This document shows positions 1 through 7,136 of a stretch of DNA of 15,086 nucleotides, in pieces. Position 1 is the stretch's first letter. Each line of letters opens with the position of its first letter. A program made the position numbers and the translations under genes. Origin of the DNA: Loki-b32 sp964493385 (lineage in GTDB: Archaea > Asgardarchaeota > Lokiarchaeia > Sigyniarchaeales > SOKP01); assembly GCA_964493385.1 (NCBI GenBank), contig CAZBNW010000062.1, positions 1 through 15,086 on the forward strand. The letters are read 5' to 3'. The notes under the pieces are model-generated. The model was not told where the DNA came from and searched no databases. It saw nothing but the letters and a program-made list of their open reading frames with translations.

Positions 1-2
1 GT

Positions 3-806
3 TTTATGAGTTTAATTACGACATTTGCAGGATTTGAAAATTTTTCATTGGATACATTTCCTCTTGGAGGATATTCTCAACACGTATTCCTGGCTAAAGA
101 TAATGGAAGACAGCGAGTATTTGTTTCTGCAGATGCGAGTTTATTTAATAATGAGTTAATTAATGAGGGGGGATATGACAATATGGAATTTGGCATAAAT
201 ATTATCGAATGGTTAACGTATGCAAATGAAGGAGTAAGTAAGGATGACTGGATAATTGTTTTTGATGAAGCCCATATACGCCCAGAATATTCGAGAGATC
301 TTACCTCAGCAGGAATATTTGGCTTTATCATGCAATATATTGTACATTTATCTACAAATCCTATAACTGCATGGATTTATCCACTTCTTGCATTCTACAC
401 ATTAAGGAAATACTTGCCAAAAAAGGATAAGAAGAAAGAACAACAAAAAATCGCTGAGGAGGAAGAAAAAAAAGAAGAAGTGGCAAGATTTAGAACATCT
501 TCATTTTTTGCACAAAAGATCGATGAGTATAAAGATAAGATGAAGTATGGAGATGCCTTAAAACTACTTTATAGAAGGCTAGAAAGAAAATTAAATAGTC
601 AATTAGGAGGAGGGAATATAACTACTCAAAATGTAATGGATATGGTTACTGCTAAAGATCCTTCAGCAACAAAACTAAAAATCAGAAGAATAGGTAGATT
701 TATGGACAGGATTTTAGCAATTAAAGAAGGAAAATATAAAGTTAAGACTGAACAAGATTTCGAAGAAATATTTTTCGAGATGGGTTGGGCAGTTAATAAT
801 ATTTAA
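3..806 (+). CDS. DUF4350-like membrane protein, 5'-truncated by window edge
   Basis: The frame is open to the left edge, so the Met at position 6 is probably internal and the N-terminal domain is missing. Residue numbers count from that Met. The visible part has a short polar motif VSADASLFNNE (40-50), then DNMEF (58-62) and VFDEAHIRP (85-93). This order matches the C-terminal half of DUF4350 proteins. A hydrophobic stretch (about 103-133) should form one or two membrane segments. A highly charged Lys/Glu linker (about 138-160) and a basic cytoplasmic tail with RRIGRFMDRIL (227-237) follow. DUF4350 proteins commonly sit beside MoxR and DUF58 genes, as here, and probably form part of the same membrane assembly. 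The family call rests on motif order and context; the molecular function is unknown. Confidence 0.65.
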   Translation, partial: FMSLITTFAGFENFSLDTFPLGGYSQHVFLAKDNGRQRVFVSADASLFNNELINEGGYDNMEFGINIIEWLTYANEGVSKDDWIIVFDEAHIRPEYSRDLTSAGIFGFIMQYIVHLSTNPITAWIYPLLAFYTLRKYLPKKDKKKEQQKIAEEEEKKEEVARFRTSSFFAQKIDEYKDKMKYGDALKLLYRRLERKLNSQLGGGNITTQNVMDMVTAKDPSATKLKIRRIGRFMDRILAIKEGKYKVKTEQDFEEIFFEMGWAVNNI

Positions 807-811
807 TTAAA

Positions 812-828
812 TTTAAAATATATATAAA
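812..828 (+). promoter_or_regulatory. Possible TATA box upstream of moxR
   Basis: A run of alternating A/T (TTTAAAATATATATAAA) lies between the DUF4350-like gene and moxR. It is followed by an A-rich stretch to 861. It resembles an archaeal TATA element and could start a moxR transcript. The whole spacer is nearly pure A/T, so a chance match is likely. Confidence 0.25.
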
Positions 829-862
829 AAATAGAATAAAAATAAAAAAAAATAAAAAAAAG

Positions 863-955
863 GTGAGTCATAAAATAGAAACTTCAGATAAAGCCAAATA
901 CTACGAAAAAGAGGAAATTGACGTGGCTCCTATACGCGAAAAATTGGTCAATTAG
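863..955 (+). other. Probable N-terminal coding segment of moxR in another frame (ends at TAG)
   Basis: From GTG 863 this frame reads 30 codons of charged, protein-like sequence (ending in the motif EEIDVAPIREKLVN) before TAG at 953-955. The downstream MoxR sequence continues as IRPFHEIAQEV, one base out of phase. Skipping one base near 950 would give REKLVIRPFHEIAQ, which reads as a natural MoxR N-terminus. A GAGG at 911-914 also sits 8 nt before a GTG (923) in this frame. This is either an indel in the assembly or strain, or a genuine shift; it could also be chance. Confidence 0.4.
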
Positions 956-1883
956 ACCATTTCACGAAATTGCGCAAGAAGTTCTCAGTGAAGTGAGCCG
1001 TGTCATAGTAGGTTATGGAGATATTCTACAGCAACTATTTATAGCGCTGTTAGTAAATGGACATGTTCTCTTGGAAGGAGTTCCTGGTCTTGGTAAAACT
1101 GTCATGGCAAAAACCTATGCTCGTACTCTCGGTATATCTTATCGCAGAGTTCAATTTACACCAGACCTGCTCCCAGCAGATATTACTGGTACAAAGATTT
1201 TTGACCAAAATGAGGGTGCTTTTGTTCTCCAAAAGGGACCTATTTTTGCAAATGTTGTTCTTGCCGACGAAATCAACAGAGCCGCTCCTAAGACTCAGGC
1301 AGCTCTCCTAGAGGCTATGGCCGAACGACAAGTAACTATTGAAGGTCAAACACTTGGACTTGAAAAACCCTTTATTGTTATTGCTACTGAGAACCCTGTA
1401 GAGATGGAAGGAACATATCCTTTGCCTGAGGCACAGATAGATCGTTTCCTCTTTAAGCTTTGGTTGGATTATCCAGAAGATACTGAAGAGGTAGAAATTA
1501 TGAGAAGACAATTATCAGGAGATTTACCTTCAGTAGAAGCAATTACTAATTCTCAAGAAATCCTCGCAGCTCAAAAGATTATGAATTTAGTATATATTGA
1601 TGATAGAATACTAAAATATATCAGAGATCTAATAATCAAAACGCGAAATCATCCACAAATCGCTCTAGGATGCGGACCTAGGGCTAGCTTAACATTAATG
1701 AAATGTGCGAAAGCAAGGGCAGCAATTCTTGGTCGCAGCTATGTTACTCCTGATGATGTAAGAGCTTTAGTCCTTCCAGCATTAAATCATAGGCTCCTTC
1801 TAAAGCCAGAAGCAGAATTGGAAGGTCTTGATACAAAAGCAGTATTAAAATCAATTGTTGAGGAAATTCCAATCCCAATTTAA
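918..1883 (+). CDS. MoxR family AAA+ ATPase
   Basis: This is a MoxR-type AAA+ ATPase, a cytoplasmic hexameric chaperone-like motor that usually works with a von Willebrand A/DUF58 partner. Visible motifs, numbered from TTG 918, are: N-terminal EVSRVIVG (25-32), Walker A GVPGLGKT (54-61), Walker B VVLADEIN (113-120), the PKTQAALLEAM signature (124-134), sensor 1 IATENP (155-160), the MoxR motif YPLPEAQIDRF (167-177), and sensor 2 GPRAS (253-257). Length is normal for the family. The only in-frame start codon is TTG 918, giving an unlikely N-terminus (MTWLLYAKNWS). A better N-terminus lies upstream in another frame, so the true start is uncertain. The first two thirds are clearly GC-richer (about 45-55% in sampled stretches) than the rest of the gene and its neighbours. 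The DUF58 partner follows. Confidence 0.92.
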   Translation: MTWLLYAKNWSIRPFHEIAQEVLSEVSRVIVGYGDILQQLFIALLVNGHVLLEGVPGLGKTVMAKTYARTLGISYRRVQFTPDLLPADITGTKIFDQNEGAFVLQKGPIFANVVLADEINRAAPKTQAALLEAMAERQVTIEGQTLGLEKPFIVIATENPVEMEGTYPLPEAQIDRFLFKLWLDYPEDTEEVEIMRRQLSGDLPSVEAITNSQEILAAQKIMNLVYIDDRILKYIRDLIIKTRNHPQIALGCGPRASLTLMKCAKARAAILGRSYVTPDDVRALVLPALNHRLLLKPEAELEGLDTKAVLKSIVEEIPIPI

Positions 1884-1891
1884 AAAATCCA

Positions 1892-1899
1892 TTTTTTTT
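1892..1899 (+). terminator. T8 run after moxR
   Basis: Eight T residues lie 8 bp after the moxR stop, preceded by A6-TCCA that could pair weakly with the T run. This fits an archaeal oligo-T terminator or attenuator. It would partly uncouple moxR from the DUF58 gene. Confidence 0.4.
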
Positions 1900-1955
1900 G
1901 TAATTAATATTGAATCCAAATCATAAGATAAAATAAAAAAGCTAAACGCACAACG

Positions 1956-2046
1956 GTGGAAAAATATTTTAGGAGGAAAGGGAAGAAGTTTAATTCTATT
2001 TGCTGTATTTTTTCTTACAGCTGGTTTTGCGTTTGAGAATTATTTT
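1956..2046 (+). other. Probable N-terminal extension of the DUF58 protein, with frame problem
   Basis: The DUF58 frame is open upstream from 1927 and encodes a clear first membrane segment (SLILFAVFFLTAGFAF, from about 1987). No ATG, GTG or TTG exists in that frame before 2047. A GTG at 1956 in the neighbouring frame reads VEKYFRRKGKK. A one-base forward shift at the tandem AGG AGG codons (1971-1976) would join it as MEKYFRRKGRSLILFAVFF, which looks like a normal DUF58 N-terminus. The AGGAGG could instead be a ribosome binding site, but no start codon follows at a useful distance. Confidence 0.5.
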
Positions 2047-3294
2047 TTGATATACTTTGCAATTTTATTATTATTTAGTACAATCATTAGTCTACCTATC
2101 TTCCACTATAAAATGAATGTAGAGGAATTACGAGTACATAGAGAACTCGAAAAAGAAAAAGTATTCAAAGATGATTTTGTTCATGTAAAAGTGGTTATTG
2201 AAAATATTGGTCGTAATAGCTTTGATTTTATTGAAATAAGGGATAACTACAATCCACAGCTTTTTAGATTAATATTAGGTGAAAATTTTATATCTACTAG
2301 AATTGGACCAAAAGGCGTAATTAAGTTTTCTTATGTCCTTGAACCAAAAGTTAGAGGTGAATATGCACTCGGACCTTTATCAATAATAGTTAAAGACAGA
2401 TTAGGTTTTAATTCATTAGAGAGAATTGTTCCGGATAGTGTTACAGATATACTTATTTATCCCCCTTATGAAGATATTAAAAGAATTGAAATTTTAGGTT
2501 CAAAACGATCATTACAATTAAACTATGGCTTGCAAAGATCAAAACAAAAGGGGCTTGGTTCAGAATTCTATGGTATGAGAAAATATGTTTTTGGAGATCA
2601 GTTTAGACTAATAGATTGGAAAGCAAGTGCTCGGACCCAAACATTAATTGTCAAAGAATTTGAGAGTGAAAGAGATGTAACCATTATGATTTTAGTAGAT
2701 TCTTCAGATACAATGGCAGGAGGAGCTATTGAAAATACAAAATTTGAATATGCAATACGGGCTTGTATGCTTCTAACAAAAGTAGCTTTAACCCGAAGGG
2801 ATAATGTGGGGGTATTTACTTTTTCAGATAAAAAGAATCTTAATTTTTTAAAACCAAATAGTGGAGAAGAACACTTTTATCAAGTTTTAGATTTCGTCGC
2901 AAGAGTAAAACCACAAGGAAAATGTAAATTTAATGAAGCTATGGAACATTTTACAAAGCGCTTTCAAAAGCGCAGTTTAATTTTCATTATTTCTGATTTA
3001 GAGGCAAACCCTAAAGATATTTCTGAAGCTATTAAAAAATTAGTACCTTATAATCATACCATTATTGTTATTAATCCTTTTAGCCCTTGGTTTGAAATTC
3101 ATGAAATAGATTTGTCTTCAACAGATAAAGCTTTAGCAGAAGCAATTAGTGAAGAAATGATGGAACATATACTAATTATTAAACATGGTCTTCGAAATCT
3201 TGGTATAAATATAATAACATGCGGACCTGACGATATGATGAACCAAGTGTTAAGTAATTATATGGAAGCAAAGAAAAAGGGGAGGGCGTATTAA
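2047..3294 (+). CDS. DUF58 / von Willebrand A-like protein
   Basis: This is a DUF58 family protein, the usual partner of MoxR ATPases, anchored in the membrane with its main domain in the cytoplasm. Numbered from TTG 2047, the end of a membrane segment spans about 1-19. A beta-rich region follows (about 25-140). The DUF58 signature is GSEFYGMRKYVFGDQFRLID (171-190) and WKASART (191-197). A vWA-like domain starts at IMILVDSSDTM (213-223), whose DxSxT-type pattern suggests a MIDAS metal site. FIISDLEA (313-320) is a second conserved vWA strand. The true start lies upstream, because the N-terminal transmembrane hairpin continues into the preceding 60 bases. The next gene begins 3 bp after the stop. 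The client and purpose of the MoxR-DUF58 pair cannot be read from the sequence. Confidence 0.88.
   Translation: MIYFAILLLFSTIISLPIFHYKMNVEELRVHRELEKEKVFKDDFVHVKVVIENIGRNSFDFIEIRDNYNPQLFRLILGENFISTRIGPKGVIKFSYVLEPKVRGEYALGPLSIIVKDRLGFNSLERIVPDSVTDILIYPPYEDIKRIEILGSKRSLQLNYGLQRSKQKGLGSEFYGMRKYVFGDQFRLIDWKASARTQTLIVKEFESERDVTIMILVDSSDTMAGGAIENTKFEYAIRACMLLTKVALTRRDNVGVFTFSDKKNLNFLKPNSGEEHFYQVLDFVARVKPQGKCKFNEAMEHFTKRFQKRSLIFIISDLEANPKDISEAIKKLVPYNHTIIVINPFSPWFEIHEIDLSSTDKALAEAISEEMMEHILIIKHGLRNLGINIITCGPDDMMNQVLSNYMEAKKKGRAY
3281..3285 (+). promoter_or_regulatory. Shine-Dalgarno for the membrane protein gene
   Basis: A GGAGG lies inside the DUF58 3' end, 12 nt before ATG 3298. The spacing is long, but the purine-rich match supports that start and translational coupling. 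Confidence 0.5.
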
Positions 3295-3297
3295 AAA

Positions 3298-4749
3298 ATG
3301 GCTCGCGGTTATTTATTAGCATTAAAAATTATCAATTTAGCATTATTCTCTTGGATATTTATTATTTTTCTAACGTCCATTTTTCATTTTAATCAAGTGC
3401 TTGTCACAGCTGATAATGAATACGTGATTTTTGCCTTTTTTGGAGCGGTAAAAAACGTATTTTCATATATTATCTATGGTGGTCTTTTTGCCATCGCCTA
3501 TGGTTGTGCCTTTATTTTTGCCTTTTTTTTTGGAGGTGGAGCTAATAATTATATGTTTAAATTCATTGAAGGTTTTTTTAAGGGATACTTAAGTAAATGG
3601 TTTGCAATTCCACAGCCTGAATTACAGAAAATTCCATCTCTAATATGGAACGAATTGCAGGTACTTTTTAATGACATCTATTTATTCATTTTTCAAATTT
3701 TATTCGTTGTATCAGTTATATATGCAATTAGAGCTTTTTTCAAAAGTGATCCAAAATATTCTTTTGTTGCAATTGGTTCAATAGTCCTCATGATTGTAGT
3801 TCCACTTATGGTAGAAGGTTTAAGAGAAATGTTCCAATTATTTAATTTACCACCAGATTTTTTAAATTTAGATCAAATGACAAATCCTCTTGATCCATCA
3901 TTATCTCTAATACCTCTTGATAATTTTATATTGTTTATAGCAAGTCCTTTGATTGTATTTGGGATTATCTCATATATTTATATAGAACTTTCCTTTCAAA
4001 TTAATTATGCAGATACCGTAACAAAACCATCCTTAGAGAGAAGTGATAGATTAGAAGCCCAATTGAATATTCTTGCAAGAGAATCACATTTTATAACTGC
4101 CAATATCGATAAAATAAAAGAAGAAGCTAAAGAGAGAATCACAGAAATTGAATCAGAGCAAAAAGAAGGATTAGCTATCGGAAAATTCTTAGCAAAGACA
4201 GGTAAGCGATTTTCATATGTAAAAGAAATGATAGAAAGGAAAAAATTAGAGGAAGAAGAAAAGAAATTAATTACTGCAGCATCTAAAACGCGAAGACTTG
4301 GGAGATATATAGATCGTCTTTTCCGGGAAGATTCTGAAGCCAGAGATACATTAACTGCAAGCTCATCAGCTCCAAGAGCTCGGAATTTAGCAACATCAAC
4401 ATTATTTAACTTCACATACCGCGTAGGTTTACTTTTAATCATAAGTTACATTATCATACACCCACATTGGTTTTTAGGGACAGTAATACAATTACCTGAC
4501 GCAATTACAGAAAGTGTTGCGATGTTTTCTCCAGAAGTTATTATAATTCTTCTACTACCGATAATGCTACTCTTTCCAGTAATTTCTAAATTAATTTCAT
4601 TTATAAAACATCGAAACTTAATAATTCGACTACAACAAGAAGGTCGTATAAAAGAGCTTCTGACTTCTGTTGGTGATTATGTTAGAAAAGAAGAAATTGA
4701 AGCGCCACAGGAAGGAGAATCTGAGAAAGTAGCTACTGAATCTACTTGA
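3298..4749 (+). CDS. Multi-pass membrane protein with cytoplasmic coiled coil, unknown function
   Basis: I do not recognise a named family. Hydrophobic segments at about residues 8-28, 54-78, 124-146, 154-174 and 208-232 suggest five membrane helices. A long polar, Glu/Lys-rich region (about 245-345) follows that should form a coiled coil. Two more hydrophobic segments (about 373-390 and 411-436) and a charged, acidic C-terminal tail complete it. The motif RRLGRYIDRLF (332-342) resembles RRIGRFMDRIL in the tail of the first gene of the cluster. The gene starts 3 bp after the DUF58 stop, so it is almost certainly co-transcribed. It is probably a membrane component of the MoxR-DUF58 assembly; this is inferred from context. 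It ends 20 bp before the convergent cofD. Confidence 0.85.
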   Translation: MARGYLLALKIINLALFSWIFIIFLTSIFHFNQVLVTADNEYVIFAFFGAVKNVFSYIIYGGLFAIAYGCAFIFAFFFGGGANNYMFKFIEGFFKGYLSKWFAIPQPELQKIPSLIWNELQVLFNDIYLFIFQILFVVSVIYAIRAFFKSDPKYSFVAIGSIVLMIVVPLMVEGLREMFQLFNLPPDFLNLDQMTNPLDPSLSLIPLDNFILFIASPLIVFGIISYIYIELSFQINYADTVTKPSLERSDRLEAQLNILARESHFITANIDKIKEEAKERITEIESEQKEGLAIGKFLAKTGKRFSYVKEMIERKKLEEEEKKLITAASKTRRLGRYIDRLFREDSEARDTLTASSSAPRARNLATSTLFNFTYRVGLLLIISYIIIHPHWFLGTVIQLPDAITESVAMFSPEVIIILLLPIMLLFPVISKLISFIKHRNLIIRLQQEGRIKELLTSVGDYVRKEEIEAPQEGESEKVATEST

Positions 4750-4769
4750 ATGTTATTAGTATTCATTAA

Positions 4770-5699
4770 TTATAAATTTATTACATATTGAGCCAATTTT
4801 ATCTTTTTTTTTAGATTTACCATTAGAGTATCATAGCAATAAGTCTCAATTCCTAATTTTTCAATTTTGGGTTTTAAGGCGCAGTCTTTATTATCTATAA
4901 TAAAATGTCCTAGAAATTCTTTATAAAATCTCGCAATACCCACGCATGAAACCTCTACGCCTATACATTTCATCAATTTATCTGCTGGACCTTTCACTGG
5001 TGCCCCTTCTATAATTGGACTTATTGCAAAAACTCTTTCTCTAACTTGTGTAAGTGCTTCTTTAATTCCTTTTACTTGAAGGATAGTTCCTATTGACACA
5101 ATTGGATTGGATGGACAGATTATTATTTTTCTAGCTTTTTCTATAAATTGTAATACACCTTCAACGGGTACTGAATTCTCTATTCCTTTAAATTCTATAT
5201 TTAAAACTTTTGGTTTACATTGATACTTTATAAAATATTCTTCGAAATGCATTGACTTTGAAGGAGTTGTAATAAATGTTTCAACTGATTCATTACACAT
5301 AGGAATAAGATGAGATTTTACTCCTAAATTTTGACATATTAAATTTGTTATCTCCGCTTTGTTAAAACCTTGTTTGAATAAATCAGTACGATAGATATGG
5401 GTAGCTAAATCTTTATCACCAGCATTAAACCATCCTGTATCATAAAATTTTCTCAATATATTTAAACAACTAAAAGTTTCCTCAGCAAATCCCCATCCTC
5501 TTTCTTTATCGATTAAATTTGCTAATGTATAAGTTATTATATCCAAATCAGGACAAATTTTAAGTCCAAATAATTCAATATCATCACCAGTATTAACAAT
5601 AATCTTGAGTAATTCTGGTTTAATAATCTGTACCAATCCTTCAATAAATTTTGCCGCTCCAACACCTCCAGCTAATACTACATAATAATTTTCACTCAT
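4770..5699 (-). CDS. cofD: CofD, phospholactate/phosphoenolpyruvate guanylyl-phospho transferase to FO
   Basis: CofD transfers the phospho-lactyl (or phospho-enolpyruvyl) group from its GDP-activated form to FO, giving F420-0 (or dehydro-F420-0) in the cytoplasm. Length (309 residues) is typical. Visible motifs are the nucleotide-binding GGVGAAK (11-17), NTGDD (36-40), GWFNAGDKD (89-97) with R104, PSNPIVSIG (196-204), and SPIIEGAPVKGPADKLM (227-243). All the diagnostic blocks are present, so it should be active. It is the last gene of a five-gene minus-strand operon, 12 bp after the CofE-nitroreductase fusion that takes its product. No clear ribosome binding site precedes the ATG, suggesting coupling to the upstream gene. 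No cofC homologue, which would make the activated donor, is in the window. Confidence 0.95.
   Translation of the reverse strand: MSENYYVVLAGGVGAAKFIEGLVQIIKPELLKIIVNTGDDIELFGLKICPDLDIITYTLANLIDKERGWGFAEETFSCLNILRKFYDTGWFNAGDKDLATHIYRTDLFKQGFNKAEITNLICQNLGVKSHLIPMCNESVETFITTPSKSMHFEEYFIKYQCKPKVLNIEFKGIENSVPVEGVLQFIEKARKIIICPSNPIVSIGTILQVKGIKEALTQVRERVFAISPIIEGAPVKGPADKLMKCIGVEVSCVGIARFYKEFLGHFIIDNKDCALKPKIEKLGIETYCYDTLMVNLKKKIKLAQYVINL
4804..4812 (+). terminator. T9 run, likely end of the plus-strand MoxR operon
   Basis: Nine T residues on the plus strand lie 55 bp after the last plus-strand stop, inside the 3' end of convergent cofD. Archaeal RNA polymerase commonly stops at such runs. The two convergent transcripts would overlap slightly. 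Confidence 0.4.
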
Positions 5700-5711
5700 G
5701 ATTTTGTTACT

Positions 5712-7124
5712 TTAAACACTAGGTTCATATATTATTTCTTTCAATTCTTTACGATTTGGGGCTTTTGTAGTTTTAAGAGGGTAACCAACTGTAAAAAAAG
5801 CTATAGGAATGTAGGATTCAGGAAGTTTCAATTCCTCCTTTATAATCTCTTTTGCAAAGAGTGGAGCACAATACCAGCATGCGGCTAATTTTTTCATTTC
5901 AAAAGCAAGGAGTAGATATATTGCTGAGCAACTAATACTCTGAATGCCCAAAAGGAACTCATTTTGTGTTCTTTCATTGTCCGGATACTTTTCTAAATCT
6001 ACTGTATCTAAGCATAACAAAATTAAAATTGGTGCCTCTAAGAAATTATTTCTCGTTCTTTCTACTTTTTGTTTAATGAATTCCTCAGATTTTCCATTCT
6101 TTTGTAAATCATATTTTAATTTTTCATTCATTTTATCTATTATAGTTCCGCGTAGCTTTCCTCTCTCCAAGATAATATACCTCCAAAATTGCCCATTATG
6201 AGCACTTGGAGCCCAACGCGCGAGTTCAATGCATTCTTCAATAATTTTTTTATCTATATTTTTAATTGCAAAAGGTAATTTGTAGCTTCTTCGATTTTTA
6301 AGAATTTTTATTAATATATCATCTACTGATTCTCTAAACAAATCAATTTCCTTCTTTCTTAAAATGGATTTAATTATTGCCTCCTCATTAAATTCGAACT
6401 TATAACCTCTTATTATTACAATTGGAATACCTTCATCTGATTCGCCCATAACTAACTGTGCTGCTGCAGCAAGACTATCAACTTGACCAATAACAGTAGT
6501 CTGGAGTTCATATCCGAATAAATCTTTCTTACCTCGTAAATCTAGAATGGGATTTATACCTGAAACTCCAATAGCAGTTCCAACAGCTCCTACTCTAAAA
6601 GCTCTACCAAATGAATCCGAAATAATCACAGCAATTTCCTTATTGGTTTTATTTTTTATGATAGTTCTAATTTTCTCAGCATCTCTATCTGGATTTTCTG
6701 GTAATAACGTTACTATTCCTTCACCCTCAATATTAGACTTATCTAGACCAGCATCAGCGCAAATAAACCCATGTTTAGTTTCGGTGATTAACACGTGCTC
6801 ATATTTTATAATTTCCTTAGATTCATTTAAAATTGCCTCTATTAAATTAGGGTTTTTTTCTGGCAATCCTTGACTTTTCACTTTAGGATTAATATTTTTG
6901 TATAATACAAGAGCTTTCTCACTTGGTATGATTTCATTTAAATTTCTGGTTCTACCATTGCTTTTAGAAACTATTGTTTGAGCAATGACAATTATATCTC
7001 CATCTTCTAAAGAGATTCTATTTATATTTAAGGCATTGAGTATAATTTCAGGGATGTTATCTCCTTCTTTAATTAATGGAATTTCTTTTAGCCCAATAAT
7101 TTTTATCTCATCTTTAATATTCAT
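5712..7124 (-). CDS. FbiB-like fusion: F420-0:gamma-glutamyl ligase (CofE) plus nitroreductase domain
   Basis: Residues 1-about 250 are CofE, which adds glutamates to F420-0 using GTP. Visible blocks are EDGDIIVIAQTIVSKSNGR (40-58), DAGLDKSN (124-131), ISDSFGRAFRVGAVGTAIG (168-186) and the LRG..D..GYE region (196-206). Residues about 272-453 are an FMN nitroreductase fold: NRRSYKLPF (277-285), WAPSAHNGQFWRY (304-316), the hydrophobic helix GIQSISCSAIYLLLAFEM (393-410), and VGYPL (446-450). The same order and length (470 residues) occur in actinobacterial FbiB, whose C-terminal domain reduces dehydro-F420-0. Most archaeal CofE proteins are described as single-domain, so the fusion is notable. 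The segment KYPDNERTQNE (379-389) also recalls FbiB. The gene lies 12 bp after the upstream radical SAM gene and 12 bp before cofD. Confidence 0.92.
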   Translation of the reverse strand: MNIKDEIKIIGLKEIPLIKEGDNIPEIILNALNINRISLEDGDIIVIAQTIVSKSNGRTRNLNEIIPSEKALVLYKNINPKVKSQGLPEKNPNLIEAILNESKEIIKYEHVLITETKHGFICADAGLDKSNIEGEGIVTLLPENPDRDAEKIRTIIKNKTNKEIAVIISDSFGRAFRVGAVGTAIGVSGINPILDLRGKKDLFGYELQTTVIGQVDSLAAAAQLVMGESDEGIPIVIIRGYKFEFNEEAIIKSILRKKEIDLFRESVDDILIKILKNRRSYKLPFAIKNIDKKIIEECIELARWAPSAHNGQFWRYIILERGKLRGTIIDKMNEKLKYDLQKNGKSEEFIKQKVERTRNNFLEAPILILLCLDTVDLEKYPDNERTQNEFLLGIQSISCSAIYLLLAFEMKKLAACWYCAPLFAKEIIKEELKLPESYIPIAFFTVGYPLKTTKAPNRKELKEIIYEPSV

Positions 7125-7136
7125 AACAAATCAGCT

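Noticed and set aside
829..861. A-rich tract resembling a simple repeat
   Set aside because: Low-complexity A/T spacer without a regular unit; it explains nothing beyond base composition.
4005..4442. 145-codon open frame on the minus strand
   Set aside because: It lies inside the membrane-protein gene opposite its coiled coil. Its Ser/Leu/Phe-rich translation is the usual shadow of Lys/Glu-rich coding.
6547..6873. 108-codon open frame on the plus strand
   Set aside because: It is antisense to conserved CofE motifs, with no ribosome site or recognisable domain.
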